DNA of 59,157 nt from an uncultured Verrucomicrobia subdivision 3 bacterium (GTDB taxonomy: Bacteria > Verrucomicrobiota > Verrucomicrobiia > Limisphaerales > UBA11358). Location: NCBI GenBank assembly GCA_903875465.1, contig CAIQWB010000077.1:1-59157 (forward strand). Reading direction: 5' to 3'. Made by a program: the position numbers and the translations under genes. The notes under the pieces are model-generated. The model was given only the letters and a program-made list of their open reading frames with translations, was not told where the DNA came from and did no database searches. Of the stretch, positions 51,470 to 59,157 are shown one piece after another. How positions within the stretch are numbered: position 1 is the stretch's first letter; every line of letters starts with the position of its first letter.

Positions 51470-54280
51470 TCATTTCGCCGGCCCGTCTTGCAGCACTTTC
51501 ACCCGCGCTTTTACCAGTTCCACTTCTCGCAAATTGGGTGGCGCAAATTGCAGAAACCACTGGTAGTTCGTCAGCGCAGCCGCCGGGTGGTGCTCCCGGT
51601 CGTCCATGTCGCCCAGGGCATAATAAGCCCGGCAATCATTGGTGTTGATTTGCCGCAAGGCCTGGTAATCCAGCCGCGCCGTGGGAAACTGCCCGAGGTC
51701 CCGCCAGGCCTGGCCCCGGTTCAGCAACGCCATTTGATTGGTTGGTTCCATGACCAGCACTTGGTCCAGGAGAGGAATCGCCTGCGAATAGCGGTGCATC
51801 TGGATCTGCGTGGCGGCCTTGAACACCATGCCCAAAATGTTGGTCGGGGACCGGTCCAGCAATTCATTCGCGGCCAACAGGGCGTTGGTGTAATCGCGGC
51901 AGGCCGAAAACATCGCCGTGAGGCTGGTATAGGTGTCCAACCGGTCCGGGTTCATGACCTTGACCCGCTCATACTGGCTGATGGCCGGGCGGTAGAGCTG
52001 GCTTTGGGACATTAAAGTGGCCAGCAGGTAGCAGAAATTCGGCTCATCCACCGCCCCGTCCCGCAGCACATGCCGCAAATCGCGGTATTCGTTCAGGCCC
52101 TCAGAAGTCTCCCGGGGGGTCTGAATCGGCGTCGCCCGGCCCGCCTGATAATCGGCATTAAATTTCTGGTTTAAATGCGCCGCAATATTGTTCGCATTCA
52201 AACGCAGGGCGTCCCCGAAACATTGCCCCGCCGCCGCCCATTGCCCATCCTTTTGGAGCTCCACGCCCCAGTCATTCAGCGCCCCGGCATAAAAAGCCCC
52301 CGCCAGTTGCGCATGCGGGTCCGTTTCCGGCCCAAACCGGAAGGTGTGCAGAAACCGCTTCAACAAGCCATTCACCGGCGCCTGGGGCGGTGGGTCCGTC
52401 TCGCGCACTAGATTGGTGAACTGCTCCGTGCGAAACCGTTCCCAGAACTCCTCGTTCTCCCGCCGGCGCGTGGTCGACATGGGTTCAGCAAACGCCACAT
52501 CCCGCGGGTAGGCGCGGAGGTGGTACAGCAGGCCTTGGGGCTCAAAATAGAAAAACTCCGCCAGCGTTTCCGCCATGGGGGCTGGGTGCAGGGCGTAAAT
52601 CTCGTGGTTCGTGCCCAGCTGTTGCAGCAAGGCCACGGGCAAGATTTTGCGCCGCTCGGCCTCCGTTGCCGGGGGCAGCTTCAAAGTCAGATTAAATCCA
52701 TCGGCCTGGGTTTTAAGAATATCCAGGTACTCCGGTAATTCCGTCAACGCCTCCAGATTAATAAACAGGTATTGCCGCTGCCGGCCGGCCTGCAGCAGGT
52801 CGGCTTGCAGGCTGGTCAGGCGGTAGGCATCCGTGCCAATCACCACCGCTCCCGCCGGCGGCAGATCGGCTGCCATTTGGCGAATGTAAGCCGCTGCCGG
52901 GTCGACCCGCTGGCGGTTCAAAACCGGCAAATTTTTGCCTAGCAGGATCACCGGCATGCCCGCGGCCAGCAGGAGGGTCCCCGCCAGTACCAGCCGTTTT
53001 AGCAGCCGGGTGAGCCAGCGCAATTGCTGCTCCCGCCGTTCAAACTGGCTCGCCCGAATCCGCCGGCTGGGCTCCGCCTCCGTTTCCGAGGTCAGCAGAA
53101 AATGGCCCGCAAAAAAACCAATGCTCAGGGCCTCCAGGAAGTAGAGCGGCAGCGTGGGCATGGCCGGGGCCAGCCGGCGCGGGCTCAGCGGCGCATCCAG
53201 CATGATCCACAGGCCCATCAGAAAAAAGAAGCCATAGACCAGTTGAAAGAACACCGCCCCGAGAAAGTAATTCACCCGGTTGAACCCGGAGAGAAAATGG
53301 TAGAAACGCATACCAATCAAAAACACCGGCACCACTGAAATCAAGAAGAAGGTGAAGAGCAACTGCTTTGGTATATGAACGAGCGCGCCCTGATAGGTTT
53401 TCAGCACATACTTGAAGGCCGGCCAGAAAGCCGTGTGGGCCACCGGGGTCAGACTGGCCAGCCCGGGCAGCAGCAACAGCAACAGCACGCCCGCCAGACC
53501 GGCACCCGGCAATTGCCACAGCAGGTGAACGTTCAATTTGCTCCGCCCGCTGGACAATGATTCCAACTGAAAATGATTGATCCGGAAAATGCCTTTGACC
53601 AACAGCAGCCCCAGGATGAAAACCGGCAAAAACAAGACCATGAACCAGTCATTCGCCATGGCCAGGCCATAAACCAGGGCCCCGCTCAACAACCAGCCAT
53701 TCCGCCCGCTGGCGTTATATTCCAGAAAACTGCGGACGACCTGGGCAAACATCAGCAAATTAATCATGCTGCTGGTGGCGGTAATGGCATTTTGCCAGAA
53801 ACTGAGTTGCCACCCGCAAACCAGTACCGCCACCACGGGCGGCAGCCACGGCCAGCGCCGGGTCATCAGTTGCGGGGGCTTGAACGCCCAGGTTCGCCCG
53901 GGCTCCGCCGCCTGTTTGGAGAGGTCATGCGGCAGCAGTGCCACACAGCGCGCCAGCCACACCAGGCTCAAGGCCGCGCACCCGGCCGTGAAAAAATTCA
54001 GGGCCACCGGCACCATCGCCCCGGGCAGCCAGTGGAAGGGATACGTCACCAAATAAGTCACCGGTCCCAGGACCGTGGGCGACCACAGCAGACCCTGTGC
54101 GCGCGCCACCACGGCAAAGTTTTCCAGGTTCAGCACCTGCTTGAGGGTCAGGCCATAGCCGAGCAGCATGAAGCCGCCTAGCAGCCAGGGTAGCCAGTCG
54201 GCCACCCACCCGGCGCTCGGCTTTGCCGTTCCAGTGGGTGCCGGCGGGACCGATTGTGATGGAATTAAATCTTCAACCAT
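51470..54280 (-). CDS. Large membrane protein with C-terminal TPR repeats (DUF2723-like)
   Basis: A 936-residue protein. Residues ~30-480 hold roughly a dozen membrane helices with long loops; about 500-640 is a soluble part (VVIGTDAYRLTSLQADLLQA); about 650-936 holds TPR-type repeats (YRPAISQYERVKVMNPDRLD, YSQAIPLLDQVLVMEPTNQM). The layout resembles DUF2723/TMEM260 and GT-C-like proteins common in Verrucomicrobia; a glycosyltransferase role is not shown. ATG at 54280 is chosen; the frame is open to 54313. Confidence 0.72.
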   Translation of the reverse strand: MVEDLIPSQSVPPAPTGTAKPSAGWVADWLPWLLGGFMLLGYGLTLKQVLNLENFAVVARAQGLLWSPTVLGPVTYLVTYPFHWLPGAMVPVALNFFTAGCAALSLVWLARCVALLPHDLSKQAAEPGRTWAFKPPQLMTRRWPWLPPVVAVLVCGWQLSFWQNAITATSSMINLLMFAQVVRSFLEYNASGRNGWLLSGALVYGLAMANDWFMVLFLPVFILGLLLVKGIFRINHFQLESLSSGRSKLNVHLLWQLPGAGLAGVLLLLLLPGLASLTPVAHTAFWPAFKYVLKTYQGALVHIPKQLLFTFFLISVVPVFLIGMRFYHFLSGFNRVNYFLGAVFFQLVYGFFFLMGLWIMLDAPLSPRRLAPAMPTLPLYFLEALSIGFFAGHFLLTSETEAEPSRRIRASQFERREQQLRWLTRLLKRLVLAGTLLLAAGMPVILLGKNLPVLNRQRVDPAAAYIRQMAADLPPAGAVVIGTDAYRLTSLQADLLQAGRQRQYLFINLEALTELPEYLDILKTQADGFNLTLKLPPATEAERRKILPVALLQQLGTNHEIYALHPAPMAETLAEFFYFEPQGLLYHLRAYPRDVAFAEPMSTTRRRENEEFWERFRTEQFTNLVRETDPPPQAPVNGLLKRFLHTFRFGPETDPHAQLAGAFYAGALNDWGVELQKDGQWAAAGQCFGDALRLNANNIAAHLNQKFNADYQAGRATPIQTPRETSEGLNEYRDLRHVLRDGAVDEPNFCYLLATLMSQSQLYRPAISQYERVKVMNPDRLDTYTSLTAMFSACRDYTNALLAANELLDRSPTNILGMVFKAATQIQMHRYSQAIPLLDQVLVMEPTNQMALLNRGQAWRDLGQFPTARLDYQALRQINTNDCRAYYALGDMDDREHHPAAALTNYQWFLQFAPPNLREVELVKARVKVLQDGPAK

Positions 54281-54458
54281 GAATGCTGGCCAGCCGTTCC
54301 GCTGGACCGCCAAACTATGCGAATTTAGCCCTGCCTTCGCCAGCCTTAAATCAGTTACAATGGTGGGAAGGCCGGCAGCCCGAATGCCCGCGGCCGCTGG
54401 GGCGCTCGGGTTTGGCTTTTAGTATCGCGCCCCCGGTCTATTGCCAGCTCCCGCAGGC

Positions 54459-54487
54459 TTGTCACCCACCCGTCAGACCGCTATCTT
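54459..54487 (+). promoter_or_regulatory. Promoter of tRNA-Arg
   Basis: TTGTCA (54459-54464) and TATCTT (54482-54487) are separated by 17 bases. The tRNA begins 15 bases after the -10, as expected for a short precursor leader. Confidence 0.55.
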
Positions 54488-54501
54488 AAAAAGGCGCAGG
54501 C

Positions 54502-54577
54502 GCCCCTATAGCTCAAATGGATAGAGCACGCGTTTCCTAAACGTGTGATTTCGGTTCAATTCCGAATGGGGGCACCA
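54502..54577 (+). tRNA. tRNA-Arg, anticodon CCU
   Basis: A 76-nt cloverleaf. The acceptor stem pairs GCCCCTA with TGGGGGC (one G-U). The D stem is GCTC/GAGC, the anticodon stem is CGCGT/ACGTG with loop TTCCTAA (anticodon CCU, codon AGG), and the T stem is TTCGG/CCGAA around TTCAATT. The CCA end is encoded. It reads a rare arginine codon in GC-rich genomes. Such tRNA genes often serve as integration sites, but I see no integrase or repeated 3' end here. Confidence 0.96.
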
Positions 54578-54666
54578 ACCCCACCCCGGTCCCTGATCCC
54601 TGGCGGTTTTCATTCCGGCCATTTTTGCGGCTTTTCGTCGGTGCGTCGTTGCCTTAAGCTGCTGCC

Positions 54667-55341
54667 ATGTTCAAACCCACCGACTTGTTTGACCTGACCC
54701 ACAGCGAGCACGCTGCCATCTTTGATGGGTGCCATTACGCTTGGGAGGCCCTTAAAAAAATCGAGCCGTACCTCGCCGCCCGGCTCCGGCCCGCGCCGCC
54801 CCACCAATCCGCCGGACGTGCCTTCATCGGCGAACAAGTTTACCTCGGCGAGGGCACGGTCCTGGAGGATGGCGTCATGATCAAAGGCCCGGCCATCATC
54901 GGCCGCCATTGCCAGATCCGCCACAACGCTTATATCCGGGAGCATGTCATCATCGGCAACCATTGTATTATCGGCAATGCCTGCGAACTCAAGAATTCCC
55001 TCCTCTTCAACGGTGCCCAGGTGCCCCACTTCAATTATGTCGGCGACTCCATCCTTGGTTACAAATCCCATCTCGGCGCAGGGGTGAAAATCTCCAACAT
55101 CAAGCTGCTCGCTGGCAATGTCACAGTGGAAATCGACGGCCGCCCCCAGGACACCGGCCTGCGCAAATTCGGGGCCCTCCTCGGCGATCATGCCGAAGCC
55201 GGCTGCAACGCCGTGTTGAACCCCGGCACCATCCTCGGCCGCGGGGCCATCGTCTACCCCAATGTCTTCTGGCGCGGGGTGCTCCCCCCTTACTCCATCG
55301 CCAAAAACAAAGCGGAAATCGAAGTCGTCGCGCGCCGATAG
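54667..55341 (+). CDS. Left-handed beta-helix protein (GlmU C-terminal-like)
   Basis: A 224-residue protein of hexapeptide repeats (IGEQVYLGEGTVLEDGVMIK, IGRHCQIRHNAYIREHVIIG) with the typical run of [LIV]-G-x4. Such proteins are acyltransferases or the C-terminal half of sugar-nucleotide pyrophosphorylases. Here no nucleotidyltransferase domain is present. The segment HFNYVGDSILGYKSHLGAGV is like GlmU's acetyltransferase active region. It could act on sugar nucleotides; the substrate is not known. Confidence 0.8.
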   Translation: MFKPTDLFDLTHSEHAAIFDGCHYAWEALKKIEPYLAARLRPAPPHQSAGRAFIGEQVYLGEGTVLEDGVMIKGPAIIGRHCQIRHNAYIREHVIIGNHCIIGNACELKNSLLFNGAQVPHFNYVGDSILGYKSHLGAGVKISNIKLLAGNVTVEIDGRPQDTGLRKFGALLGDHAEAGCNAVLNPGTILGRGAIVYPNVFWRGVLPPYSIAKNKAEIEVVARR

Positions 55342-55479
55342 CCGGGCGGAAAACTCGCGCTTGCAGCCATGGTTGCCGGGTATTGACCCGGATGGGAAAT
55401 TTCCCCCGGGGACCGGGCCGATGCGCACCGGCATCCCCGCGATTGACAGGTGACACCTTTTCCCTCCGGGTTAATTTAA

Positions 55480-55704
55480 CCCGAACTCCGAAAGTAAAAT
55501 GGCTGGGATGTGTCCAGCTGTTGGAGCCGAAACCCTTTGGAAAAATCGCCGGCCTACCCGCAGTGGTCTGGTGAGACTGCCGCTGCGCGCAGCGCACACC
55601 CTTAAATGGGCAACTGCTTGGCAGCGGCTTGGGAAGCCAATGTTCCCAAGCATTTATGCCCAAGCGATGGCTGCCGACCGGCCGTTTTAATTTCGGAGTT
55701 CGGG
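55480..55704. mobile_element. CCCGAAC element, copy 4 (225 bp)
   Basis: Flanked by TTTAA (55475-55479) and TTGAA (55705-55709), one base different, which suggests an older insertion. The left end has CCGAAAGTAAAA where the right arm has AAATTAAAA. It lies between two convergent genes (beta-helix protein and miaA). It shares a 63-codon frame (55499-55690) with copy 2, but most codon differences between them change the residue, so no protein is being conserved. Confidence 0.88.
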
Positions 55705-55713
55705 TTGAACCGT

Positions 55714-56652
55714 TCAATTTGCCGTGTTCATCTGCCTGACCAGCCGCTCCGCCACCGCTCCCAATCCCTCCCCGGGCCGGAGTTCCAGCCACGTCGGATT
55801 GCCATGCCGGCGAAACCAAGTCAGTTGCCGCTTCGCATACTGCCGGGTCCGGATTTTCACCAGTTCCACCGTTTCCGCCAGCGCCGCCGGCGTCCGGGCG
55901 GGCCGCCCCAAATACTCCACCACCTGCCGGTAGCCAATGGCTTGCATCGCCGTTTGGTTTTCCGCCAGCCCATGCTGCAACAAATGCTCGGTTTCCGCCA
56001 CCAAACCACCCCGGAACATGGCCTCCACCCGCCGGTTGATCCGCTGCTGCAAATCCGCGTTGGACCGGAGCAGCGCCACAAATCGTGGATTCGGCGTTCC
56101 CCGGGGCCCGGTCGCCGCGTCCCACGGAGTGCGTTGCTCGGAAAACGGTTTGCCGGTCAGCCGGATCACCTCCACCGCCCGCACCACCCGGCGCGGATTC
56201 TGCCGGTCAATCCGCTCATGGGTCACCGGATCGCGGGCCAGCAATTCCGCCAGCAAGGTGGCCAGCGGCAGCCGCTCCAACTCGCCGCGCAACGCCGGAT
56301 CAGCCGGCGGCGCCTCCCCCACCCCCTCCAGAAATGCCTTAAAATACAAGCCCGTGCCCCCGCAAAGAATGGGCACCCGGCCCCGCGCCTGGATTTCGGC
56401 CACCGCCTGTTTGGCCTGCCGGGCAAATTGCGCCGCATCAAATGCCTGCGTCAGGTCGCAGATATCAATTAAATGATGCGGCACCCGCGCCCGTTCGGCG
56501 GCGGTCGGCTTGGCCGTGCCCACGTCCAACCCCCGGTACACCTGCATGGAATCCGCCGAGATAATTTCGCCGCCCAGGCGTTCCGCCAGTTGCAGGGCGA
56601 TTTCCGATTTGCCGCTGGCCGTCGGTCCGGCGATGAGGATGGGCGATTTCAT
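55714..56652 (-). CDS. miaA: tRNA dimethylallyltransferase
   Basis: A 312-residue enzyme that prenylates A37 of tRNAs reading codons starting with U. The P-loop GPTASGKSEIALQLAE is at residues 8-23, followed by ISADSMQVYRGLDVGTAKPT, VPHHLIDICDLT, LCGGTGLYFKAFLEGV and AKRQLTWFRRH. DMAPP would come from the MEP pathway (ispH in this window). It overlaps the lgt gene by four bases. Confidence 0.95.
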   Translation of the reverse strand: MKSPILIAGPTASGKSEIALQLAERLGGEIISADSMQVYRGLDVGTAKPTAAERARVPHHLIDICDLTQAFDAAQFARQAKQAVAEIQARGRVPILCGGTGLYFKAFLEGVGEAPPADPALRGELERLPLATLLAELLARDPVTHERIDRQNPRRVVRAVEVIRLTGKPFSEQRTPWDAATGPRGTPNPRFVALLRSNADLQQRINRRVEAMFRGGLVAETEHLLQHGLAENQTAMQAIGYRQVVEYLGRPARTPAALAETVELVKIRTRQYAKRQLTWFRRHGNPTWLELRPGEGLGAVAERLVRQMNTAN

Positions 56653-57416
56653 TTGGCCGGAGTGCGGCGGGACAGCCCGAGGGTGAGCCCCAACCCGGCC
56701 AGGAAAATCGGCACACTGACCAGTTGCGCCGGGGTCAGTCCGTAATGCTGGTGCGCCGTATTATAGTCACCACGAAAGAGTTCCACCAGAGAGCGGGTCA
56801 CCGCATAGCAGAGCAAATACGTCGCAAACACCTGGCCATCAAATTTCCGCCGCCGGAACAACCAGGCCAGAAACCCATACAGCAGCAGATTCAGGCCCGC
56901 ATCATACAATTCCGTGGGATGCACCGGGGCGCCGCCCGTGGCGTGGTCCGCCGGAAACCGGATCGCCCAAGGCAGGCTGCACGCGCGCCCGTAACAGCAG
57001 CCATTCAGCAGGCAGCCGATCCGCCCAAACACACTGCCCAGGGCAATGCTCGGGGCCAGCGCATCCGCCGTTTTCCAGAGTGGCATTTTTTTCCAACGGA
57101 TCGCCCCCGCCCCGGCCAGGGTCGCCCCGATGAGTCCCCCGTAATAAACCAGCCCGCCATGCTGGATCATGAAAATTTCCGCGAGCGGCCCCCCGGCAAA
57201 CTCATCCTGCCAGTATGTAATGACGTAAACCGTCCGCGCCCCCAAAATCGCCCCAACCATCAGCCAGAGCGTCACGTCCCCGATGTCCTCGCGCGAGAGT
57301 CCCACGGTCGCCCCCCGGCGCGAAGCGGTCCACAGGCCCGTCAAAAACGCCAGGGCGATCATCACGCCGTAGGAATGAATGGACAGGCTGCCAAGATGAA
57401 AGGCAATCGGTTGCAC
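56649..57416 (-). CDS. lgt: Prolipoprotein diacylglyceryl transferase
   Basis: A 255-residue membrane enzyme that adds diacylglycerol to the lipobox cysteine of prolipoproteins. Family motifs are FGRIGCLLNGCCYGRACSLP and HPTELYDAGLN; seven helices are likely. It serves the lipoproteins in this window (for example 3932 and 41560). Its ATG is 71 bp upstream of the DUF3106 gene's stop codon region, and its stop overlaps miaA. Confidence 0.93.
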   Translation of the reverse strand: MQPIAFHLGSLSIHSYGVMIALAFLTGLWTASRRGATVGLSREDIGDVTLWLMVGAILGARTVYVITYWQDEFAGGPLAEIFMIQHGGLVYYGGLIGATLAGAGAIRWKKMPLWKTADALAPSIALGSVFGRIGCLLNGCCYGRACSLPWAIRFPADHATGGAPVHPTELYDAGLNLLLYGFLAWLFRRRKFDGQVFATYLLCYAVTRSLVELFRGDYNTAHQHYGLTPAQLVSVPIFLAGLGLTLGLSRRTPAK

Positions 57417-57487
57417 ACTACCACTTTAAGCCGTGGCGGGGAAAATGGGAATGCAAATTCGCAACTTGCCAGCGGCCTGGCTGCGGC

Positions 57488-58405
57488 TTAATTAGTGGCC
57501 ATGGCCGCATGATTTTTCGCGGGCACCGGCGGTGTGGGCGGCAGTGGCGGCTGGCTCAAAGCGCCCGGGACCGGCGGCCAGGAGGGCACCCGCGCCACCA
57601 AATCCCGCCAGGTTTGCCGTTCCTGGGGCGACATTTGCGCCCAGCTTCCGGCATTGCGCAGGAACTCCGCCCGTTCCCCCGCGCTCATCCCGGCAAATTC
57701 GGTGAACGCGCGCAGGCATTGCGCCCGTTGCTGCACCGGCAGGTGACTGAAGGCTTGCAGGGTTTGCTCCATTTGGCCCCGCTCCGTGGCCGAGAGCGTT
57801 TTTAAGGTTTTTTGCTTCTCCGCCGGGGTCAGCTCAAAAAACTGGTTGAAATGGGCGGCGATGGTTTGCTGCTGGGCCACCGTGGCCAGGTCGGTCCCCG
57901 TTTGGTTCGTGCCGGCCACCTGCGCAAAATAATGGAGCGTGCGGTCATTCGCCAAAAATTCCGCCTGCACCGCGGGCGGCAACTGGTCCCATTCCGCCAG
58001 CCGGCTCTGGACGAGCGCCACCAAGTCATCCGGAATCAAGGCCAGGCGGGAGGCCCGGTCGGCCGGGGCAAGATGCAGCAGGGGCGTGAGCTGCCAGCGC
58101 AATTCCGTGGCCCGCAACCGTAATTCCCGGGTGTCCGCGTCCAGCGCCAGATATTCACTAATCTTGGCCCGCAATGCCGCCCGGATTTGCGGCGGACGAT
58201 TGGCCAGGTAGCTTTCCCGTTCGGCCAGCGACATGCTGAGCAAACGGCGAAACATCCCCACTGGGGAGGGCGAAGTGGGCAGGGGCGGCGTCAGGCTGGC
58301 CGTAGGGGGCGCGCCCGGCACGGGCGGGGCGGGCAGCTGGGCCGTGGCCGTCAGCCCACCCAGCAGGAGAACCCATGCCAGTACAGTGAAACGGAAACCC
58401 TTCAT
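57488..58405 (-). CDS. DUF3106-like secreted protein
   Basis: A 305-residue exported protein: signal peptide (FTVLAWVLLLGGLTATAQ), proline-rich linker (~25-48) and then repeated helical segments with the LSAxERxQxxxxLxxFxxLPxxQR theme (LTPAEKQKTLKTLSATERGQ, FSHLPVQQRAQCLRAFTEFA, MSPQERQTWRDLVARVP). This fits DUF3106, of unknown function, which often lies beside sigma-factor/anti-sigma genes. It overlaps the next gene by four bases. Confidence 0.8.
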   Translation of the reverse strand: MKGFRFTVLAWVLLLGGLTATAQLPAPPVPGAPPTASLTPPLPTSPSPVGMFRRLLSMSLAERESYLANRPPQIRAALRAKISEYLALDADTRELRLRATELRWQLTPLLHLAPADRASRLALIPDDLVALVQSRLAEWDQLPPAVQAEFLANDRTLHYFAQVAGTNQTGTDLATVAQQQTIAAHFNQFFELTPAEKQKTLKTLSATERGQMEQTLQAFSHLPVQQRAQCLRAFTEFAGMSAGERAEFLRNAGSWAQMSPQERQTWRDLVARVPSWPPVPGALSQPPLPPTPPVPAKNHAAMATN

Positions 58406-58881
58406 TGCATCAAGGCCAGCAATTCGTCATCGGCCCGCTGGGCCTGGCCCATGCGCTTGATGGCGTCAAAATTTTTCCAGGCCTCCACGCCGGGGAGCGG
58501 GGCGTTGGCCGTCACGGCCGCCACACTGCGGGCCAGGGCGGTCCGTTGCTGGACGACCTCATAATGCCGCCAGGAAACCGCCGAAACCGCCATCACCGCG
58601 GCGGTCACCGCCAGCCGGGGCACCCAGCGGGGCAGGGCCCAGCGCCAGCCCCGGGTGGCCGGACGGGCCTCTTCCATATCAATGGCTTGCAGCACGCGGG
58701 CGGTAAAATTCGAGGGCACCTGGGCGGTCGGCAGTTGTTCGAGCGCCGCGTTCAGGCGGGCTTCCCGTTCGAGTTCGGCCCGGGTTTCCGGGCGGTCACC
58801 CGAGCGAAGTTGCTCGGCCTCGCTCAAGGGCCGCCGCCAGAGCAATTCCCGCAGTTCATCGGAGATCGGTTTGTCTTTCAT
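58402..58881 (-). CDS. Single-pass membrane protein, anti-sigma-like
   Basis: A 159-residue protein: soluble N-terminus (~80 residues; KDKPISDELRELLWRRPLSE), one membrane helix (about 87-105) and a periplasmic tail. Size, layout and coupling to a DUF3106 gene (ATGA overlap) fit the regulator of an ECF sigma factor. No sigma factor gene lies upstream within the window: only REP-like repeats and a fragment of a CCCGAAC element. The start at 58881 is chosen over 58887. Confidence 0.6.
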   Translation of the reverse strand: MKDKPISDELRELLWRRPLSEAEQLRSGDRPETRAELEREARLNAALEQLPTAQVPSNFTARVLQAIDMEEARPATRGWRWALPRWVPRLAVTAAVMAVSAVSWRHYEVVQQRTALARSVAAVTANAPLPGVEAWKNFDAIKRMGQAQRADDELLALMQ

Positions 58882-58953
58882 AGCCACCTGCTAAATAAAA
58901 ACCGGCGCGGGCGGAAAGTTGCGGGAGATTTTGGCCGCGCACTGGCGGTTTAA

Positions 58954-58983
58954 CCCGAACTCCGATATTAAAATGGCTGGGAG
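58954..58983. mobile_element. CCCGAAC element, copy 5 (left-end fragment)
   Basis: About 30 bases (CCCGAACTCCGATATTAAAA and a little more) match the left end of the other copies, preceded by TTTAA at 58949-58953. After AATGGCTGGGA the sequence departs. No right end or second duplication follows, so it is a truncated copy. Confidence 0.7.
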
Positions 58984-59118
58984 GTTCCTCGCTGTTTTCG
59001 GTGGCATGTGAATCGAGCTGACCATTTGAGCGGTTGGGGAATTGCTGCTTCCATCCCAACGGGATTGCGCCCGCTCGCCCAAGGTTGCGCGGCACGAGCT
59101 ACCTTGGGTATTCCCCCC

Positions 59119-59157
59119 AACGACCGCCAACCCCAACGGGGTTGTGCCCGTTGGCCG
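59119..59157. repeat. 39-bp terminal repeat, identical to 1-39
   Basis: The last 39 bases equal the first 39, in the same orientation, and carry the REP-like palindrome CAACCCC-AAC-GGGGTTG at 59128-59144. Either the contig ends in two copies of a dispersed repeat, or the sequence is circularly closed. The housekeeping gene content favours the first. Confidence 0.8.

Larger units (their letters stand above)
58888..59157. other. Gene-less right end with a truncated CCCGAAC element and REP-like repeats
   Basis: No gene is seen. A truncated element copy lies at 58954-58983 next to TTTAA, then a small palindrome ATCCC/GGGAT around AAC (59053-59065), then the REP-like palindrome 59128-59144 inside the 39-bp terminal repeat. 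An expected upstream partner of the anti-sigma-like gene is missing. Confidence 0.5.

Noticed and set aside
54502-54577. tRNA-Arg as an integration site
   Set aside because: No integrase, no duplicated 3' end of the tRNA and no change in gene character on either side.
1-59157. A circular plasmid closed by the 39-bp overlap
   Set aside because: No replication or partition gene is present and many essential single-copy genes are. The repeat carries a REP-like palindrome, so a contig ending in repeats is the simpler reading; it stays a finding to be checked.
1-59157. CRISPR arrays, rRNA genes or prophage
   Set aside because: No regularly spaced direct repeats, no rRNA-like stretch and no phage structural, portal or integrase genes were seen.

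Overview
The window is a stretch of bacterial chromosome that most resembles the Verrucomicrobiota, near the Limisphaerales/Pedosphaera group. This is inferred from family content, without any database search. The signs are two large pseudopilins of the [24 protein letters not shown] type, the futalosine enzyme MqnC, a single-subunit glycyl-tRNA synthetase, a DUF3106/anti-sigma-like gene pair, many secreted plant-polysaccharide enzymes without SusC/SusD, and GC-rich coding sequence with long antisense shadow frames.

Layout. 1-1281 is gene-poor: REP-like palindromes, a duplicated 95-bp segment and the broken 3' end of a REP-type transposase. 1282-6862 holds a transglutaminase-like protein, ubiX-ubiA, a lipoprotein amidase, an SDR epimerase and a Sel1-repeat protein. 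6928-15244 (minus strand) is a complete cytochrome c oxidase locus: a secreted copper-site protein, ctaA, ctaB, subunits I, III and IV, two tiny membrane proteins, subunit II, Sco and DUF420. 15594-20589 has a split ThrE-type exporter, then glyS-DUF2127-mqnC. 21379-28623 has a pseudopilin, tadA/trpS, small unknown genes, a VOC protein, slyX, ribH and a gene broken by an insertion. 28733-33221 has lemA, two TPM-domain genes and a PL4-type lyase. 33226-40139 has a methyltransferase, ispH, a membrane protein/HTH pair, and the operon nusB-PHP-ftsY-ribD-ribE. 40268-50446 has a pseudopilin, a small lipoprotein and the glycosidase run GH39-GH31-GH3-GH9, which fits xyloglucan breakdown. 50667-58881 has phoU, a membrane/TPR protein, tRNA-Arg(CCU), a left-handed beta-helix protein, miaA, lgt, a DUF3106 protein and an anti-sigma-like protein.

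How the genes fit together. The oxidase locus supplies the enzyme, its heme A synthesis and its copper assembly. A TGTGA-N6-TCACA site stands in front of the first gene, and a terminator-like hairpin separates that gene from the rest. MqnC, with UbiX and UbiA, points to menaquinone made through futalosine. ribD, ribE and ribH give most of riboflavin synthesis, but from two separate sites.

The most unusual content is a family of short, non-coding, inverted-repeat elements, here called the CCCGAAC element. There are three copies of 224-225 bp, one of 161 bp and one fragment. Each full copy has near-identical 17-20 bp terminal inverted repeats and is flanked by a 5-bp target duplication (TTTAA, TTTAT, or TTTAA/TTGAA). 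One copy splits a small membrane-protein gene, and removing it with one duplication restores the frame exactly. Another sits directly before the start codon of the GH3 gene. No transposase for this family lies in the window. The first and last 39 bases of the window are identical and carry a REP-like palindrome.
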